From Halobiforma nitratireducens JCM 10879 (GTDB lineage: Archaea > Halobacteriota > Halobacteria > Halobacteriales > Natrialbaceae): a stretch of 53,356 nucleotides of DNA. The notes beneath the pieces were generated by a model. That model ran no database searches. It was given only the letters and a program-made list of their open reading frames with translations, and was not told where the DNA came from. Shown here one piece after another: positions 16,271-25,208 of this stretch. The stretch is from positions 1 through 53,356 of the forward strand of contig NZ_AOMA01000124.1 of the NCBI RefSeq assembly GCF_000337895.1, in the 5' to 3' direction. Every line of letters begins with the position of its first letter. Positions within the stretch are counted from its first letter, which is position 1. The translations under genes and the position numbers were made by a program.

Positions 16271-16365
16271 GTTATGAATTCTCAATCCACCCGATAAAAC
16301 TGTTATTGCCGCGTTCCGGTCCCGACGCGACATCTTTTTGTCCTCGCCGCCGGTCGTGTTCACTG

Positions 16366-16662
16366 ATGACACTTGCCGAGCGGATCGAAACGGTTCGAAC
16401 CGCACTCGAGGAGTGGCTACGCGGCCTCTATCACGGCATGATCTCACATCCGGCCTACGAGAAGATCGAGGCCGAAGCCGAAGACCGCGAGGACGCGTTC
16501 ATGCTCGCCTGTTTCCCCGATGCGTTCGGCGTTCCCTCGCCGGTCTCGTACTACACGTCGGAGCTGCTGCCGTATCTCGAGGACGAGTTCGAGGCCTGGG
16601 AGCGGCGGCTGTGGGACCGGAGTACGCTCGTCGAACGAAAGGGACGGCAGTACCACTTCTGA
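16366..16662 (+). CDS. Conserved-type small protein ahead of ArsA-like ATPase
   Basis: This is a 98-residue soluble, acidic, mostly helical protein (MTLAERIETVRTALEEWLRG; FMLACFPDAFGVPSPVSYY; RSTLVERKGRQYHF). Its stop overlaps the start of the ArsA-type ATPase gene (TGATG), so the two are translationally coupled and probably act together, for example as a substrate adaptor or targeting partner. It is divergent from the rhodopsin-like operon, with both promoters inside 16271-16365. A T-rich box (catctttttg) lies about 30 nt before the ATG. No domain name can be given. Confidence 0.75.
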   Translation: MTLAERIETVRTALEEWLRGLYHGMISHPAYEKIEAEAEDREDAFMLACFPDAFGVPSPVSYYTSELLPYLEDEFEAWERRLWDRSTLVERKGRQYHF

Positions 16663-17624
16663 TGGACCGACACGTCTTTTTCGGCGGCAAAGGCGGCGTC
16701 GGAAAAACGACCGTGTCGGGAGCCTACGCGTACAAGTGTGCCCGGGACGGGCTCGAGACCCTCGCGGTGTCGACCGATCCGGCCCACTCGATGGGCGACC
16801 TCTTCGACCAATCCCTGGGGGACGAGCCGCGATCGATCGAGGGCGTCGACGGGCTGTCGGCGATGGAGATCGATCCCGACGAGGAGGTGTCTCGGCACCT
16901 GACGGAGGTCAAACGGAAGCTCTCGGATCAGGTCTCCGCGGCCATGGTCAACGAGGTCGACAGACAGATCGAGATGGCCCACGGCACTCCTGGGGCGTAC
17001 GAAGCCGCGCTGTTCGATCGGTTCGTCGACGTGATGCGCGAGCGCGACGAGTTCGACCGGATCGTCTTCGACACGTCACCGACCGGCGGCACCCTGCGGC
17101 TGCTCTCTTTGCCCGACTCTCTCGAGGGGTGGATCGACCGGCTGATGGCCAAGCGCAAGCAGAGCATCGATCTGTTCGAACGGGCCGCCCTGGGCGACCG
17201 GGAACCGAGACGCGTCCTCGAAGGTGATCCTGTCCTCGCCCACCTCCAGCAGCGCAAGGAGTTCTTCGAGTACGCCGGCGAGACGCTTCGTGAAGACGCG
17301 TCGTTTTACCTCGTGTTCAACCCGGATTCGCTGTCGATCCGCGAGACCGAACGGACGATCGACGAACTGGCTACACAGGCTCTCACGGTTCGTGGACTCG
17401 TCGCCAACCGACTCACGCCGGCTCCCGACCCCGACGAGGACGGACGCGGCGCACGCTACCTGCGTCGGCGGGTCGCCACCGAACGCGAGCGCCTCGAGAC
17501 GGCCCGTACCCGACTCGAGCCGCCGGTCGTCGCGGAGATCGAGAGCCGCGTCGAAGAGGTCCGTCAGGAACACCTGACGGCAGTCGCCGACGAACTCACG
17601 ATCGAAGCCGCAGTCGATGCCTAG
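16662..17624 (+). CDS. ArsA/GET3-family ATPase
   Basis: This is a 320-residue single-ATPase-domain protein with the deviant P-loop GKGGVGKTT at residues 9-17, STDPAHSMGDLF (switch I/A-loop) and DTSPTGGTLRLL (the ArsA signature, usually DTAPTGHTLRLL). It has one ATPase half, like archaeal Get3, rather than the duplicated bacterial ArsA. Such proteins target tail-anchored membrane proteins or drive oxyanion export. No arsenic genes are nearby, so the targeting role is favoured. The start at 16662 follows the TGATG overlap with the upstream gene. Confidence 0.9.
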   Translation: MDRHVFFGGKGGVGKTTVSGAYAYKCARDGLETLAVSTDPAHSMGDLFDQSLGDEPRSIEGVDGLSAMEIDPDEEVSRHLTEVKRKLSDQVSAAMVNEVDRQIEMAHGTPGAYEAALFDRFVDVMRERDEFDRIVFDTSPTGGTLRLLSLPDSLEGWIDRLMAKRKQSIDLFERAALGDREPRRVLEGDPVLAHLQQRKEFFEYAGETLREDASFYLVFNPDSLSIRETERTIDELATQALTVRGLVANRLTPAPDPDEDGRGARYLRRRVATERERLETARTRLEPPVVAEIESRVEEVRQEHLTAVADELTIEAAVDA

Positions 17625-17763
17625 ATCCCGATTCGGTGACGGGATCGCTGTCCACAGTGGTCCTCGTATCGATCCAACAGCGCGATAGCATCTCACCCAC
17701 GTTCGGTGGGGACATTCCACATGATTTTATGTACCTCTAAAATGACTTGAGGAGTGAGAACCC

Positions 17764-19611
17764 ATGACAGGGGTAATCTGGATCGTGGTCCTGGTGGTCG
17801 GACTGTTCTCCGTGGGGTACGTGGGATACGGGCGATACCTTTCCCGGTTCGTCGAACTGGACGACTCCCGGGAAACGCCCGCTCACAAGTATCAAGACGG
17901 ACAGGAGTACGTACCGGCGAAAAAGCCGGTGTTGTTGGGGCATCACTTCTCGAGTATCGCCGGCGGTGCGCCGATCGCCGGTCCCATCACGGCGGCGTTC
18001 ATCTGGGGTTGGGTCCCGGCAGTGCTGTGGGTCGCCATCGGCAACCCGTTGATGGGAGCCGTTCACGACTTCATGGCGCTGTCCTCGAGTATCCGTCACG
18101 AGGGCAAGTCGATCGGGTTCATCATCGGGGAGTACATCGGCGAACGGGGGAAGAACATGTTCCTCTGGTTCGCCTTCCTCGTGATCGTTCTGGTGGTCGC
18201 GGTGTTCGCTCTCCTGGTGGCGGTCATCCTCGATGCGTATCCACAGGCGGCGACGGCGAGCCTGCTCTATATCGGGCTGGCGATCGTCTTCGGCATCTGG
18301 CTGTATCAGCTGGATCTCCCACTGATTCCAGGGACCGTCTTGTTCGTGGGCGGAATCTTCGCCAGCGTCTGGGTCGGCATCCAGTATCCGATCGCGCTGT
18401 TCGAGCCCAGCGGCTTCGCCGACGAGGCGTTTATCCTGTTTGCCGGTGAGGGTGCCTGGATACCCGGCGCGGAGCTGTTCGGCGCGAACACGGCGACGTG
18501 GATCATCGTCGGACTGGTGTACGCCGCGCTCGCGAGCGTCCTTCCAGTCTGGGTCCTGCTCCAGCCTCGGGACTACCTCTCGTCGTTTCTCCTCTACACG
18601 GGGGTCGGCGGGACCCTGCTCGCCGTCGTCGTCGGCACGCTACTGGGAACGACTCAGGGCGGCGCAGGGGCACTCGATATCCAGATACCGGCCTACACGA
18701 GCTTCATGGGCGGTCCGCTGGTCGGCGTTGCGATGCCGCTTTTCCCGTTGCTTTTCATCACGATCGCCTGTGGGACGATCAGCGGCTTTCACTCGCTGGT
18801 CTCCTCGGGGACGACGGCGAAACAGCTCAACACGGAAAGCGACGCCCGGACGATCGGCTACGGCGGCATGCTCGCCGAGGGGCTGCTCGCCGCGACCGCG
18901 CTCGCGGCCGTCTCGGTCGTCGCCTTGACCCCCGGCGGGGCCGTCCAGGGGATCGACGCGGCACTCCCCAACTTCGCCGAAGGTGGCGGTCTCATCCTCA
19001 CGAGCTTCGGTATCCCGCTTCTCATCGGCGAGGTGTTCATGGCGCTCGTGTTCGTCAGCTTCCTGTTGACGAGCCTCGACACCGCGTTACGCCTGGGCCG
19101 GTACATGGTCGAGGAACTGATCGGGACGCCGGAAACCGACGCTCAGGAGAGGGCAGCAAACAAGTACGTCAACACCAGCATCGCCACGCTCGCGGCGTTC
19201 GTGCTCGTCTCGAGCGGCCAGTGGGAACAGCTCTGGCCCCTGTTCGGCGGTGCGAACCAGCTGCTGGCTGCTCTCGCGTTGCTGACCGCGACCGTCTGGT
19301 TGGCCAACTGGAAGGAGACGAAGCAGCTGCTGACCACGGGCGTTCCGGTCGTCGTGATGGTGATCGTCACGATCTGTGGACTGCTGTGGATCGCTCTGGT
19401 CGAGAACGTGCAACGGACGTTCCTCGATAGCGCCTGGCTAGCCGAGGCAACCGCGTTACAGATCGTCTCGAGCGGTCTCCGACTCGTGTTGGCACTGGTG
19501 TTGATCCTACTGGCGGTGGCGATCATCAGAATGGGCTACGAGAACCTCCAGTCGGCACGTGACGGTCTGCTGTCGACGAACGAAGCCTCAGTCGGGTCGG
19601 ACGACGACTAA
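17764..19611 (+). CDS. cstA: CstA-family carbon starvation transporter
   Basis: This is a 615-residue polytopic membrane protein with about 16-18 hydrophobic helices. Family landmarks are GHHFSSIAGGAPIAGPI (about residues 59-75), NPLMGAVHDFMALSSSIRHEGKS, CGTISGFHSLVSSGTTAKQ and FGGANQLLAALAL. CstA proteins import peptides and/or pyruvate under carbon limitation. No sensor partner gene is adjacent. An oligo-T run follows the stop codon. The ATG at 17764 is downstream of an AT-rich box near 17725-17735. Confidence 0.94.
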   Translation: MTGVIWIVVLVVGLFSVGYVGYGRYLSRFVELDDSRETPAHKYQDGQEYVPAKKPVLLGHHFSSIAGGAPIAGPITAAFIWGWVPAVLWVAIGNPLMGAVHDFMALSSSIRHEGKSIGFIIGEYIGERGKNMFLWFAFLVIVLVVAVFALLVAVILDAYPQAATASLLYIGLAIVFGIWLYQLDLPLIPGTVLFVGGIFASVWVGIQYPIALFEPSGFADEAFILFAGEGAWIPGAELFGANTATWIIVGLVYAALASVLPVWVLLQPRDYLSSFLLYTGVGGTLLAVVVGTLLGTTQGGAGALDIQIPAYTSFMGGPLVGVAMPLFPLLFITIACGTISGFHSLVSSGTTAKQLNTESDARTIGYGGMLAEGLLAATALAAVSVVALTPGGAVQGIDAALPNFAEGGGLILTSFGIPLLIGEVFMALVFVSFLLTSLDTALRLGRYMVEELIGTPETDAQERAANKYVNTSIATLAAFVLVSSGQWEQLWPLFGGANQLLAALALLTATVWLANWKETKQLLTTGVPVVVMVIVTICGLLWIALVENVQRTFLDSAWLAEATALQIVSSGLRLVLALVLILLAVAIIRMGYENLQSARDGLLSTNEASVGSDDD

Positions 19612-19619
19612 CGGACCAC

Positions 19620-19636
19620 GAATCGATTTTTTCGAC
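19620..19636 (+). terminator. Possible T-tract terminator after cstA
   Basis: A run of six T (about 19627-19632) lies within 25 nt of the cstA stop, between two convergent genes. Archaeal termination often needs only a U-tract, so this is a reasonable candidate. No stable hairpin is evident. Confidence 0.3.
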
Positions 19637-19682
19637 ACGGTAGCCGGAAGCGGCGCGTCTTCCGGGGACTGGACGGCCGACA

Positions 19683-20393
19683 CTACAGCGAAACGAGACC
19701 ACGAACGCGAGCGAGCAGTCCGTCGCCACCGCTCTCGAGGTCCTCCCACAACGCGAACGCCGCGTCGATCTCCGTTCGGTCGCTCGCGACGATCGTTTCC
19801 CGTTCGGGCGCGACGACACAGCAGTGTATCTCGTAGTGGCCGTGGAAGCCGAACCGAATGAGAGTCCGGTCCCGAAACTCCGCGACGAACGAGCGGACCT
19901 CCTGGGGGATGTCGGGAACGACGAGCACGAACGTGAACTCGGTCGCCCGGTGTTCGTCGTTCGGGTCGACTCGCTCGTCGGCCAAGTCGTGTCCTAGCGC
20001 GACCAGTTCCTCGAGGTCGGCCACCGACACGCTCGAGCGTCGGTCGGCGTAGAGGTACTCACGCATGTGGTGGTTCGCGTACTGAACTGACGGGTGGAAC
20101 ATGTGCTTGCTGCTTTCGACTCGGAGTTCGCCGTACAGGTCGAACCGGTTGCGTCCCGCCAGGACGTCCTTCTCGAGGTCGTAGGTATGGACGAGCCGGC
20201 CGGCGACTCGATCGAGGTACTCGTCGTCCCAGTCGGGGACCGCCTCGCGGAGCTTCGGTGGGAGTTCGGGGAGACCGTCGTCGGTTTCGGTTTCGCTGGT
20301 CCCGTGGTCGTCGTGTCGAGTTCCCGTCGTTGCGTTCCCTGTCGGGTTCGTCGCCGGCTCGGTCCCGGTCCGGTCGTCATTTCCCTGTGACAT
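19683..20393 (-). CDS. Hypothetical soluble protein, possible secretion/sensing domain not recognised
   Basis: This is a 236-residue protein. The first 40 residues are low-complexity and acidic/Thr-rich (MSQGNDDRTGTEPATNPTGN). The rest is a folded domain containing DWDDEYLDRVAGRLVHTYDL, VQYANHHMREYLYADRRSS, FTFVLVVPDIPQEV and GFHGHYEIHCCVVAPE. It has no membrane helix. The family was not recognised, although the look is that of a conserved haloarchaeal hypothetical. The ATG at 20393 was chosen because the open frame upstream encodes a tandem repeat and unlikely sequence. Confidence 0.72.
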   Translation of the reverse strand: MSQGNDDRTGTEPATNPTGNATTGTRHDDHGTSETETDDGLPELPPKLREAVPDWDDEYLDRVAGRLVHTYDLEKDVLAGRNRFDLYGELRVESSKHMFHPSVQYANHHMREYLYADRRSSVSVADLEELVALGHDLADERVDPNDEHRATEFTFVLVVPDIPQEVRSFVAEFRDRTLIRFGFHGHYEIHCCVVAPERETIVASDRTEIDAAFALWEDLESGGDGLLARVRGLVSL

Positions 20394-20422
20394 GGTTTTA
20401 GCTCGCGTATTCGTCGGTGTGC

Positions 20423-20476
20423 TCTCGATATCGGTCTCGATATCGGTCTCGATCTCGATCTCGATATTGATCTCGG
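20423..20476. repeat. 12-bp tandem repeat (4.5 copies) upstream of a hypothetical gene
   Basis: Units read TCTCGATATCGG, TCTCGATATCGG, TCTCGATCTCGA, TCTCGATATTGA, plus TCTCGG. The array occupies roughly -30 to -83 relative to the start at 20393, on the promoter side of the gene. The regular spacing could alter promoter geometry if the copy number changes. Confidence 0.85.
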
Positions 20477-20643
20477 CCCCGGTCGAACCCACGGTCGGTG
20501 TCGCATCGAATCCGACCGCGATTACCGCGGCCACAGAGTCTCGTGCAAACAAGTACCATGTCGACACCAAAAATCCGTCGGGACCGGAGCCGGCGGCGGG
20601 AGAAGTAAGAGGCTCGTCTCCGTAGGCCGTACTTGGAAGTACC

Positions 20644-20880
20644 ATGGGTGACGAACAGGAAGCCTGCGGCCGCTGTTCCATGTCGGCAGCCGTGGATGTC
20701 GCCCGAGCCAGCCGTGAAGACGGCGACGAACGGTCGCCGAAAACCGACCGGGACCCTTACGGGGAGAGGCGGATCGAAGTCGACGCCGACGACCTCCGGA
20801 CCGTCTCGCCAGCGGCGTGGGTCTCGCGGGTCTCGAGTCGGATCGACGACGCCGTGAGCCGATTTACGTGGGGTCGGTAG
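20644..20880 (+). CDS. Small hypothetical acidic protein with CxxC
   Basis: This is a 78-residue frame with haloarchaeal GC3 usage and acidic composition. An N-terminal CGRC (residues 9-12) suggests a metal or redox site, followed by an Arg/Asp-rich middle and a C-terminal amphipathic part (AAWVSRVSSRIDDAVSRFTW). It converges on the YchF gene, with 25 nt between. No family was recognised; the start at the ATG at 20644 is the simplest choice. Confidence 0.5.
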   Translation: MGDEQEACGRCSMSAAVDVARASREDGDERSPKTDRDPYGERRIEVDADDLRTVSPAAWVSRVSSRIDDAVSRFTWGR

Positions 20881-20905
20881 AACCGAGCGGCAAACGCAGC
20901 CGCGA

Positions 20906-22105
20906 TCAGTTCGTCGTCACGATCTCGATCACGTCTCGAGAGTCGACCTCGTAGTCCGCGCCGAGCTGGCGGTTCGTCCGACAGTCGATCGCGTGGAGGA
21001 AGCCGTCGCCGATGTCCGAGTGCAGGCTGTACGCGAAGTCCTCCGCGGTCGAGTTCGGCGGAATCAGATAACAGTCCGGGAGCACCTCGCCGCGTTCGTT
21101 GCCCAGGCCGTTCGCGCCGCCGGGGAAGACCGGCGTGACGCCCAGCACGTCGAACAGCGCGGTTTCCAGTGCGGCCTGGACGCCGGTCGCGCCGTACTCG
21201 GAGAGGAACTCGCGAATCCGCTCGAGACCCTCTTTCTGTTCGCCGGATACGTCGCCGACGATCTCGAACTCCCCGTCCCCGGGACGGTAGTCGACGACGC
21301 CGCTCTTGTCGGCGGATTTCAGTGCCTTCTCGGCGTGAGCGCTGCACGGGACGAACGTGAGGTGATCGTAGTCGGGATCGTCAGTGATCTCTTCGTAGTT
21401 CGCCTGCGCTTCGGGCAGATCCATCTTGTTCGCCGCGATGACCATCGGTTTCGTCTCCGTGCGGATTTCCCGGGCGAGCTCGAGTTGGTCGTCTTCGTCC
21501 CACTCTTCGGGGTCGAAACCGACGCCGACCCGGCGGATCAGGCGCTTGATCTCGTCTTCGTTCGTCCGGAACGCGCTCATCTGCTCGGCGAGTTCTTCCT
21601 CGATGGCGTCGTCCTCGGTCGTGTAGCCGGACTCGTAGCGCTCGATTCCCTTCTCGAGAACGTCCAGGTACCACTGGTCGAGTTCCTCCTCGAGGAAGTC
21701 GATATCCTTGCGGGGGTCGTGATCCTCGGTGGGTTCGCCCTCGAGGTCCGTCTCCCCGGAGAAGTCCACGACGTGTACGAGCACGTCCGTCTCGTTGAGG
21801 TCGGTCAGGAACTGGTTGCCCAACCCCGCGCCTTCGTGTGCGCCGGGAATCAGGCCCGCGACGTCGACGAGTTTCGTCGGGACGAATCGCGTCCCGTGGT
21901 CACAGTAGCCGACGTTCGGGGTACACTCCTCGTCGAACTCCGGGGCCGCACAGTCGACTCGAACGTAGGCCTCGCCCACGCTGGGGTCGATGGTCGTGAA
22001 CGGGTAGGCTCCCTCGGGCACGTCGTTCATCGTCGCCGCGTTGAAAAAAGAGGACTTGCCGACGGACGGTTTGCCGACCAGTCCGATCCGGTAACTCGTA
22101 CTCAT
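20906..22105 (-). CDS. YchF/OBG-family translation-associated GTPase
   Basis: This is a 399-residue protein. The P-loop GKPSVGKSS is at residues 11-19, followed by YPFTTIDPSVGEAYV (switch I), DVAGLIPGAHEGAGLGNQF (G3) and AANKMD (about residue 230). A C-terminal TGS domain contains PGGANGLGNERGEVLPD and ends RDVIEIVTTN. YchF-type NTPases bind ribosomes and may use ATP rather than GTP. The archaeal insertion between G3 and G4 contains a long acidic helical region. The ATG at 22105 gives the canonical start MSTSYRIGLVGKPS. It is probably monocistronic. Confidence 0.94.
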   Translation of the reverse strand: MSTSYRIGLVGKPSVGKSSFFNAATMNDVPEGAYPFTTIDPSVGEAYVRVDCAAPEFDEECTPNVGYCDHGTRFVPTKLVDVAGLIPGAHEGAGLGNQFLTDLNETDVLVHVVDFSGETDLEGEPTEDHDPRKDIDFLEEELDQWYLDVLEKGIERYESGYTTEDDAIEEELAEQMSAFRTNEDEIKRLIRRVGVGFDPEEWDEDDQLELAREIRTETKPMVIAANKMDLPEAQANYEEITDDPDYDHLTFVPCSAHAEKALKSADKSGVVDYRPGDGEFEIVGDVSGEQKEGLERIREFLSEYGATGVQAALETALFDVLGVTPVFPGGANGLGNERGEVLPDCYLIPPNSTAEDFAYSLHSDIGDGFLHAIDCRTNRQLGADYEVDSRDVIEIVTTN

Positions 22106-22314
22106 TATCCGTCCCTCGAGCGGCCCGACTAAACGGGTTTCTTTCCGGCCGCGCCTCGACACGAGGTCTCATACCATTCGGGCGACCCAGGAACCGTCTC
22201 CGTCCCCAACGGATGCGAACAGCCGTGTGGCAATAATTGTCGATCATCGTAGGCCGCGGCTAATATTACTGGTGCATGAAAAGTTATTAGTCACAGTCTT
22301 TCGTCCGCTTTTCC

Positions 22315-23550
22315 ATGAGCCCGACCGACCGGACACTCGAGACGCTCGCGGTCGCTGCCGGCGAGGAACCCTTCCGGACGGGAAGCGAAGCCGGGGACGT
22401 CACCTCGCCGCTGCACCTCTCGTCGACGTTCGCGCTGCCAGGCCTCGACGCCGACATGAGTCTGGACGACGTCGACCCCGACGCCGGGGAGTTCGTCTAC
22501 TCCCGGCTGTCGAACCCGACGCGACACGCACTCGAGAAACGCCTCGCCGCACTCGAAGGCGGCGAACACGGGATGGCCTTCTCCTCGGGGACGGCAGCCA
22601 TCTTCACGACGGTCCTGGCTACCGTCGAGCCGGGCGACCACCTCGTCGCGTTCGACGATCTCTATGCCGGGACGCGACGGCTACTCGAGGAGGTGTTCGC
22701 GACCCGGTTGGACGTCGATGTCTCGTTCGTCGACGCGACGGAAACCGAGAACGTCGCGGCTGCCGTCACCGACGAGACGGCGTTCGTCTGGATGGAGACG
22801 CCGACGAACCCCGGGATCGAACTCTGTGATATTGCCGCTATCGCCGAGATCGCAGACGGTGCGGACGCGACCTTCGGCGTGGACAACACCTTCGCGAGTT
22901 CGTACTTCCAGCGGCCGCTCGAACTCGGGGCGGACGTCGTCGCCCACAGCACGACGAAGTACCTCAACGGCCATTCCGACTCGGTCGGCGGGGCCGTCGT
23001 CACCGACGACGACGCGCTCGCGGAGCGACTCGAGTTCCTCCAGCAGGTCGGTGTCGGCGACGCACTCGCCCCGTTCGACAGCTATCTCGTGCTCCGGGGG
23101 CTGAAGACACTGCACCTGCGGATGCGCCAGCACGAGCGCAACGCGATGGCGATCGCGGAGTTCCTCGAGGACCACGACCGCGTCTCGGCCGTCCACTATC
23201 CGGGCCTCGAGAGCCATCCACAGCACGACCTCGCCCGCGAGCAGATGGACGGCTTCGGCGGCATCCTCTCGTTCGAACTCGAGGGCGACATCGACGACGC
23301 GGCCGCGTTCCTGGAGTCACTCGAGGAGTTCACCCTCGCGGTTTCGGTCGGCGGCGTCGAGAGCCTGATCGAACTGCCGGCGGGGATGACCCACGAACCC
23401 CTCTCGGACGACGAGCGCGAGAAACTGGGGATCACGGAGACGCTGATTCGCGTCTCCGTCGGCGTCGAGGGGACAGACGACCTGCTTGCGGACCTCGAAC
23501 GTGGGTTCGACGCGATCAGACGTCAGTCGGCGGTCGCCGACGACGATTGA
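22315..23550 (+). CDS. Cystathionine gamma-synthase/lyase-type PLP enzyme
   Basis: This is a 411-residue member of the Cys/Met-metabolism PLP family. It contains VYSRLSNPTR (61-70), SSGTAAI (90-96), METPTNP (160-166) and the PLP lysine Lys215 in HSTTKYLNGH, with the C-terminal SLGG-type region reading SVGGVESLIELPAGMTH. Synthase and lyase cannot be separated by eye. Either works in methionine/cysteine interconversion through cystathionine, in the cytoplasm. A TATA-like aaaagttattag box lies about 28 nt before the ATG, so the transcript is leaderless. Confidence 0.92.
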   Translation: MSPTDRTLETLAVAAGEEPFRTGSEAGDVTSPLHLSSTFALPGLDADMSLDDVDPDAGEFVYSRLSNPTRHALEKRLAALEGGEHGMAFSSGTAAIFTTVLATVEPGDHLVAFDDLYAGTRRLLEEVFATRLDVDVSFVDATETENVAAAVTDETAFVWMETPTNPGIELCDIAAIAEIADGADATFGVDNTFASSYFQRPLELGADVVAHSTTKYLNGHSDSVGGAVVTDDDALAERLEFLQQVGVGDALAPFDSYLVLRGLKTLHLRMRQHERNAMAIAEFLEDHDRVSAVHYPGLESHPQHDLAREQMDGFGGILSFELEGDIDDAAAFLESLEEFTLAVSVGGVESLIELPAGMTHEPLSDDEREKLGITETLIRVSVGVEGTDDLLADLERGFDAIRRQSAVADDD

Positions 23551-23615
23551 TCCGCGACTCGGTATAGCGGCCGAAAACCGGTTTCGATGGAATCGAACGC
23601 CGTCGAGGAATCCGT

Positions 23616-23909
23616 CTAGCCTTCCCAACTCGAGTTCTTGATTCCGCTCCAGCTCCAGCCGGCGAGCCCGATCCAGAGCAACACAAGCACGGCGAATGCG
23701 GCCCACTGCTGGGTCTGGGTTTCGGCGATCGGGGCGAAGACGTCGACCAGCCCGCTTGCCTGTAACAGTCCGAGGGCGAGCAACAACAGGCCGAAGATCG
23801 AGACGGCGGCGATTCCGAGCCAGTTGCGGCCCATCCACTTGCCCTCGCGTTCGGCCTCGTTTCGCTCGGTCGTGGGGTTCTCGGTCGGTTCTTCGTCGGG
23901 ACTGGACAT
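23616..23909 (-). CDS. Small two-helix membrane protein
   Basis: This is a 97-residue protein with a hydrophilic acidic N-terminus (SSPDEEPTENPTTERNEAE) and two hydrophobic helices (about 29-49, NWLGIAAVSIFGLLLLALGL, and 68-86, QQWAAFAVLVLLWIGLAGW). The last residues are NSSWEG. No family was recognised. It is downstream of and opposite to the PLP enzyme gene, and co-directional with the class V aminotransferase gene, 100 nt behind it. Confidence 0.68.
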   Translation of the reverse strand: MSSPDEEPTENPTTERNEAEREGKWMGRNWLGIAAVSIFGLLLLALGLLQASGLVDVFAPIAETQTQQWAAFAVLVLLWIGLAGWSWSGIKNSSWEG

Positions 23910-24009
23910 ATCGATACGTACCGCCGTCGGGCGGGAAACGGTTCCACCTGCAGGCTCCGGCCCACCGTCCTGGCGGTCAGCCGACCCGTCGATCAGCACA
24001 CACGCCCTA

Positions 24010-25140
24010 TCAGTCCAGTACGTCCCCGAGTGCGTCCATCGTCCGCTCGACGCGCTCGATGCGGGCGTTGTGACCCATGTGGCCGATCCGAAGAACGTCG
24101 TCAGCGAGGTCGCCCAGTCCCGTCGCGACGACGATCCCGTGCTCGTCACGCAGCGTCCGCTGTAACTCACCTGCACGGCCGTCGACCTCGAGGGCGGTGA
24201 CCGTCGGCGAACAGTCGGCCTCGGCGTCAGGGAACGTCTCGAGGGCGAGGTCCGCGGCCCGCTCCCGACAGACCCGTGCGGCCTCGTCGTGACGGTCGAA
24301 CACCGACTCCATCCCTTCCTCGAGCAGCAGTTCCGTTGCGGCCTCGAGACCGGCGAGGTTCGCCGTCGAGTGGGAGTACGGGAACCACTCCTCCTCGAGG
24401 GCGGTCCGCCACGGCTCGAGGTCGAGGTAGAACTCGGGCGTCTCGACGGCTGCGATGCGATCCCACGCCCGATCGCTGATCGCGGCGGTCGTCACCCCCG
24501 GTGGCGCGCTGAGACACTTCTGGCTCGCGCCCAGACAGACGTCGATCAGGTCCGTCGGGACCGGCGTGCCGCCAAGCGAGGAGACGGCGTCGACGACGCT
24601 GACGATCCCACGGTCGTCGAGCATCTCGAGGATCGGCTCGAGGTCGTTCAGCGTCCCCGTCGGCGTCTCACAGTGGACCATCGTCGCGACATCGAACGGC
24701 TCGCCGTCGGTTTCGGCCCGCTCGAGTTCGTCTTTGACTGCTGTGGGCTCGAGGGTCTCGTGCCAGGACACGTCCAGGACGACGGCCTCGCCGCCGTAGG
24801 TCTCGACGAAGTCGGCGAACCCGGCTCCGTACCGCCCGTTCGAGAGACAGAGCACGCGGTCACCGTCCGCGACGAGCGAGGCAATCGCGGCCTCGAGCCC
24901 GAGGATGCCTTCGCCGCCGAGAACGACGATATCTGACGGATCGTCCTGTCCGCCAGGGCCGCTGCGTTCGCGGCCCCCGTAGTAGACGGCCTCGAGGTTT
25001 TCGGTGAGGTCGCGATAGAACGCGAAGAACGCCGGCTCCACGTCGGGGTTGGGCATCGGCTCGGCCATCCGTTCGCGGACGGCGGCGGGGACCTCGGTCG
25101 GACCGGGCGTCATCCGGTCTCGGTCGGGGAACTCGTACAT
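24010..25140 (-). CDS. Class V PLP aminotransferase (alanine-glyoxylate/serine-pyruvate type)
   Basis: This is a 376-residue fold-type I aminotransferase. It starts MYEFPDRDRMTPGPTEVP, has GGEGILGLEAAI (PLP phosphate region), SVVDAVSSLGG with Asp184 binding the pyridine nitrogen, and Lys208 in GASQKCLSAPPG as the PLP lysine. Members convert serine, alanine or aspartate with pyruvate/glyoxylate. The substrate is not decidable here. A TTTTATG box about 27 nt before the ATG at 25140 supports this start over the in-frame ATG at 25167. Confidence 0.9.
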   Translation of the reverse strand: MYEFPDRDRMTPGPTEVPAAVRERMAEPMPNPDVEPAFFAFYRDLTENLEAVYYGGRERSGPGGQDDPSDIVVLGGEGILGLEAAIASLVADGDRVLCLSNGRYGAGFADFVETYGGEAVVLDVSWHETLEPTAVKDELERAETDGEPFDVATMVHCETPTGTLNDLEPILEMLDDRGIVSVVDAVSSLGGTPVPTDLIDVCLGASQKCLSAPPGVTTAAISDRAWDRIAAVETPEFYLDLEPWRTALEEEWFPYSHSTANLAGLEAATELLLEEGMESVFDRHDEAARVCRERAADLALETFPDAEADCSPTVTALEVDGRAGELQRTLRDEHGIVVATGLGDLADDVLRIGHMGHNARIERVERTMDALGDVLD

Positions 25141-25208
25141 GACGGTTGGGGAGACCCACTGGAGCATAAAACCATAGCCATTCCCCTCAGCACTCGATGT
25201 CTCGACCC

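Noticed and set aside
20394-20681. Upstream extension of the 19683-20393 gene by about 96 residues
   Set aside because: The extension encodes the tandem repeat (Ile-Glu alternation) and otherwise unlikely sequence; the ATG at 20393 is simpler.
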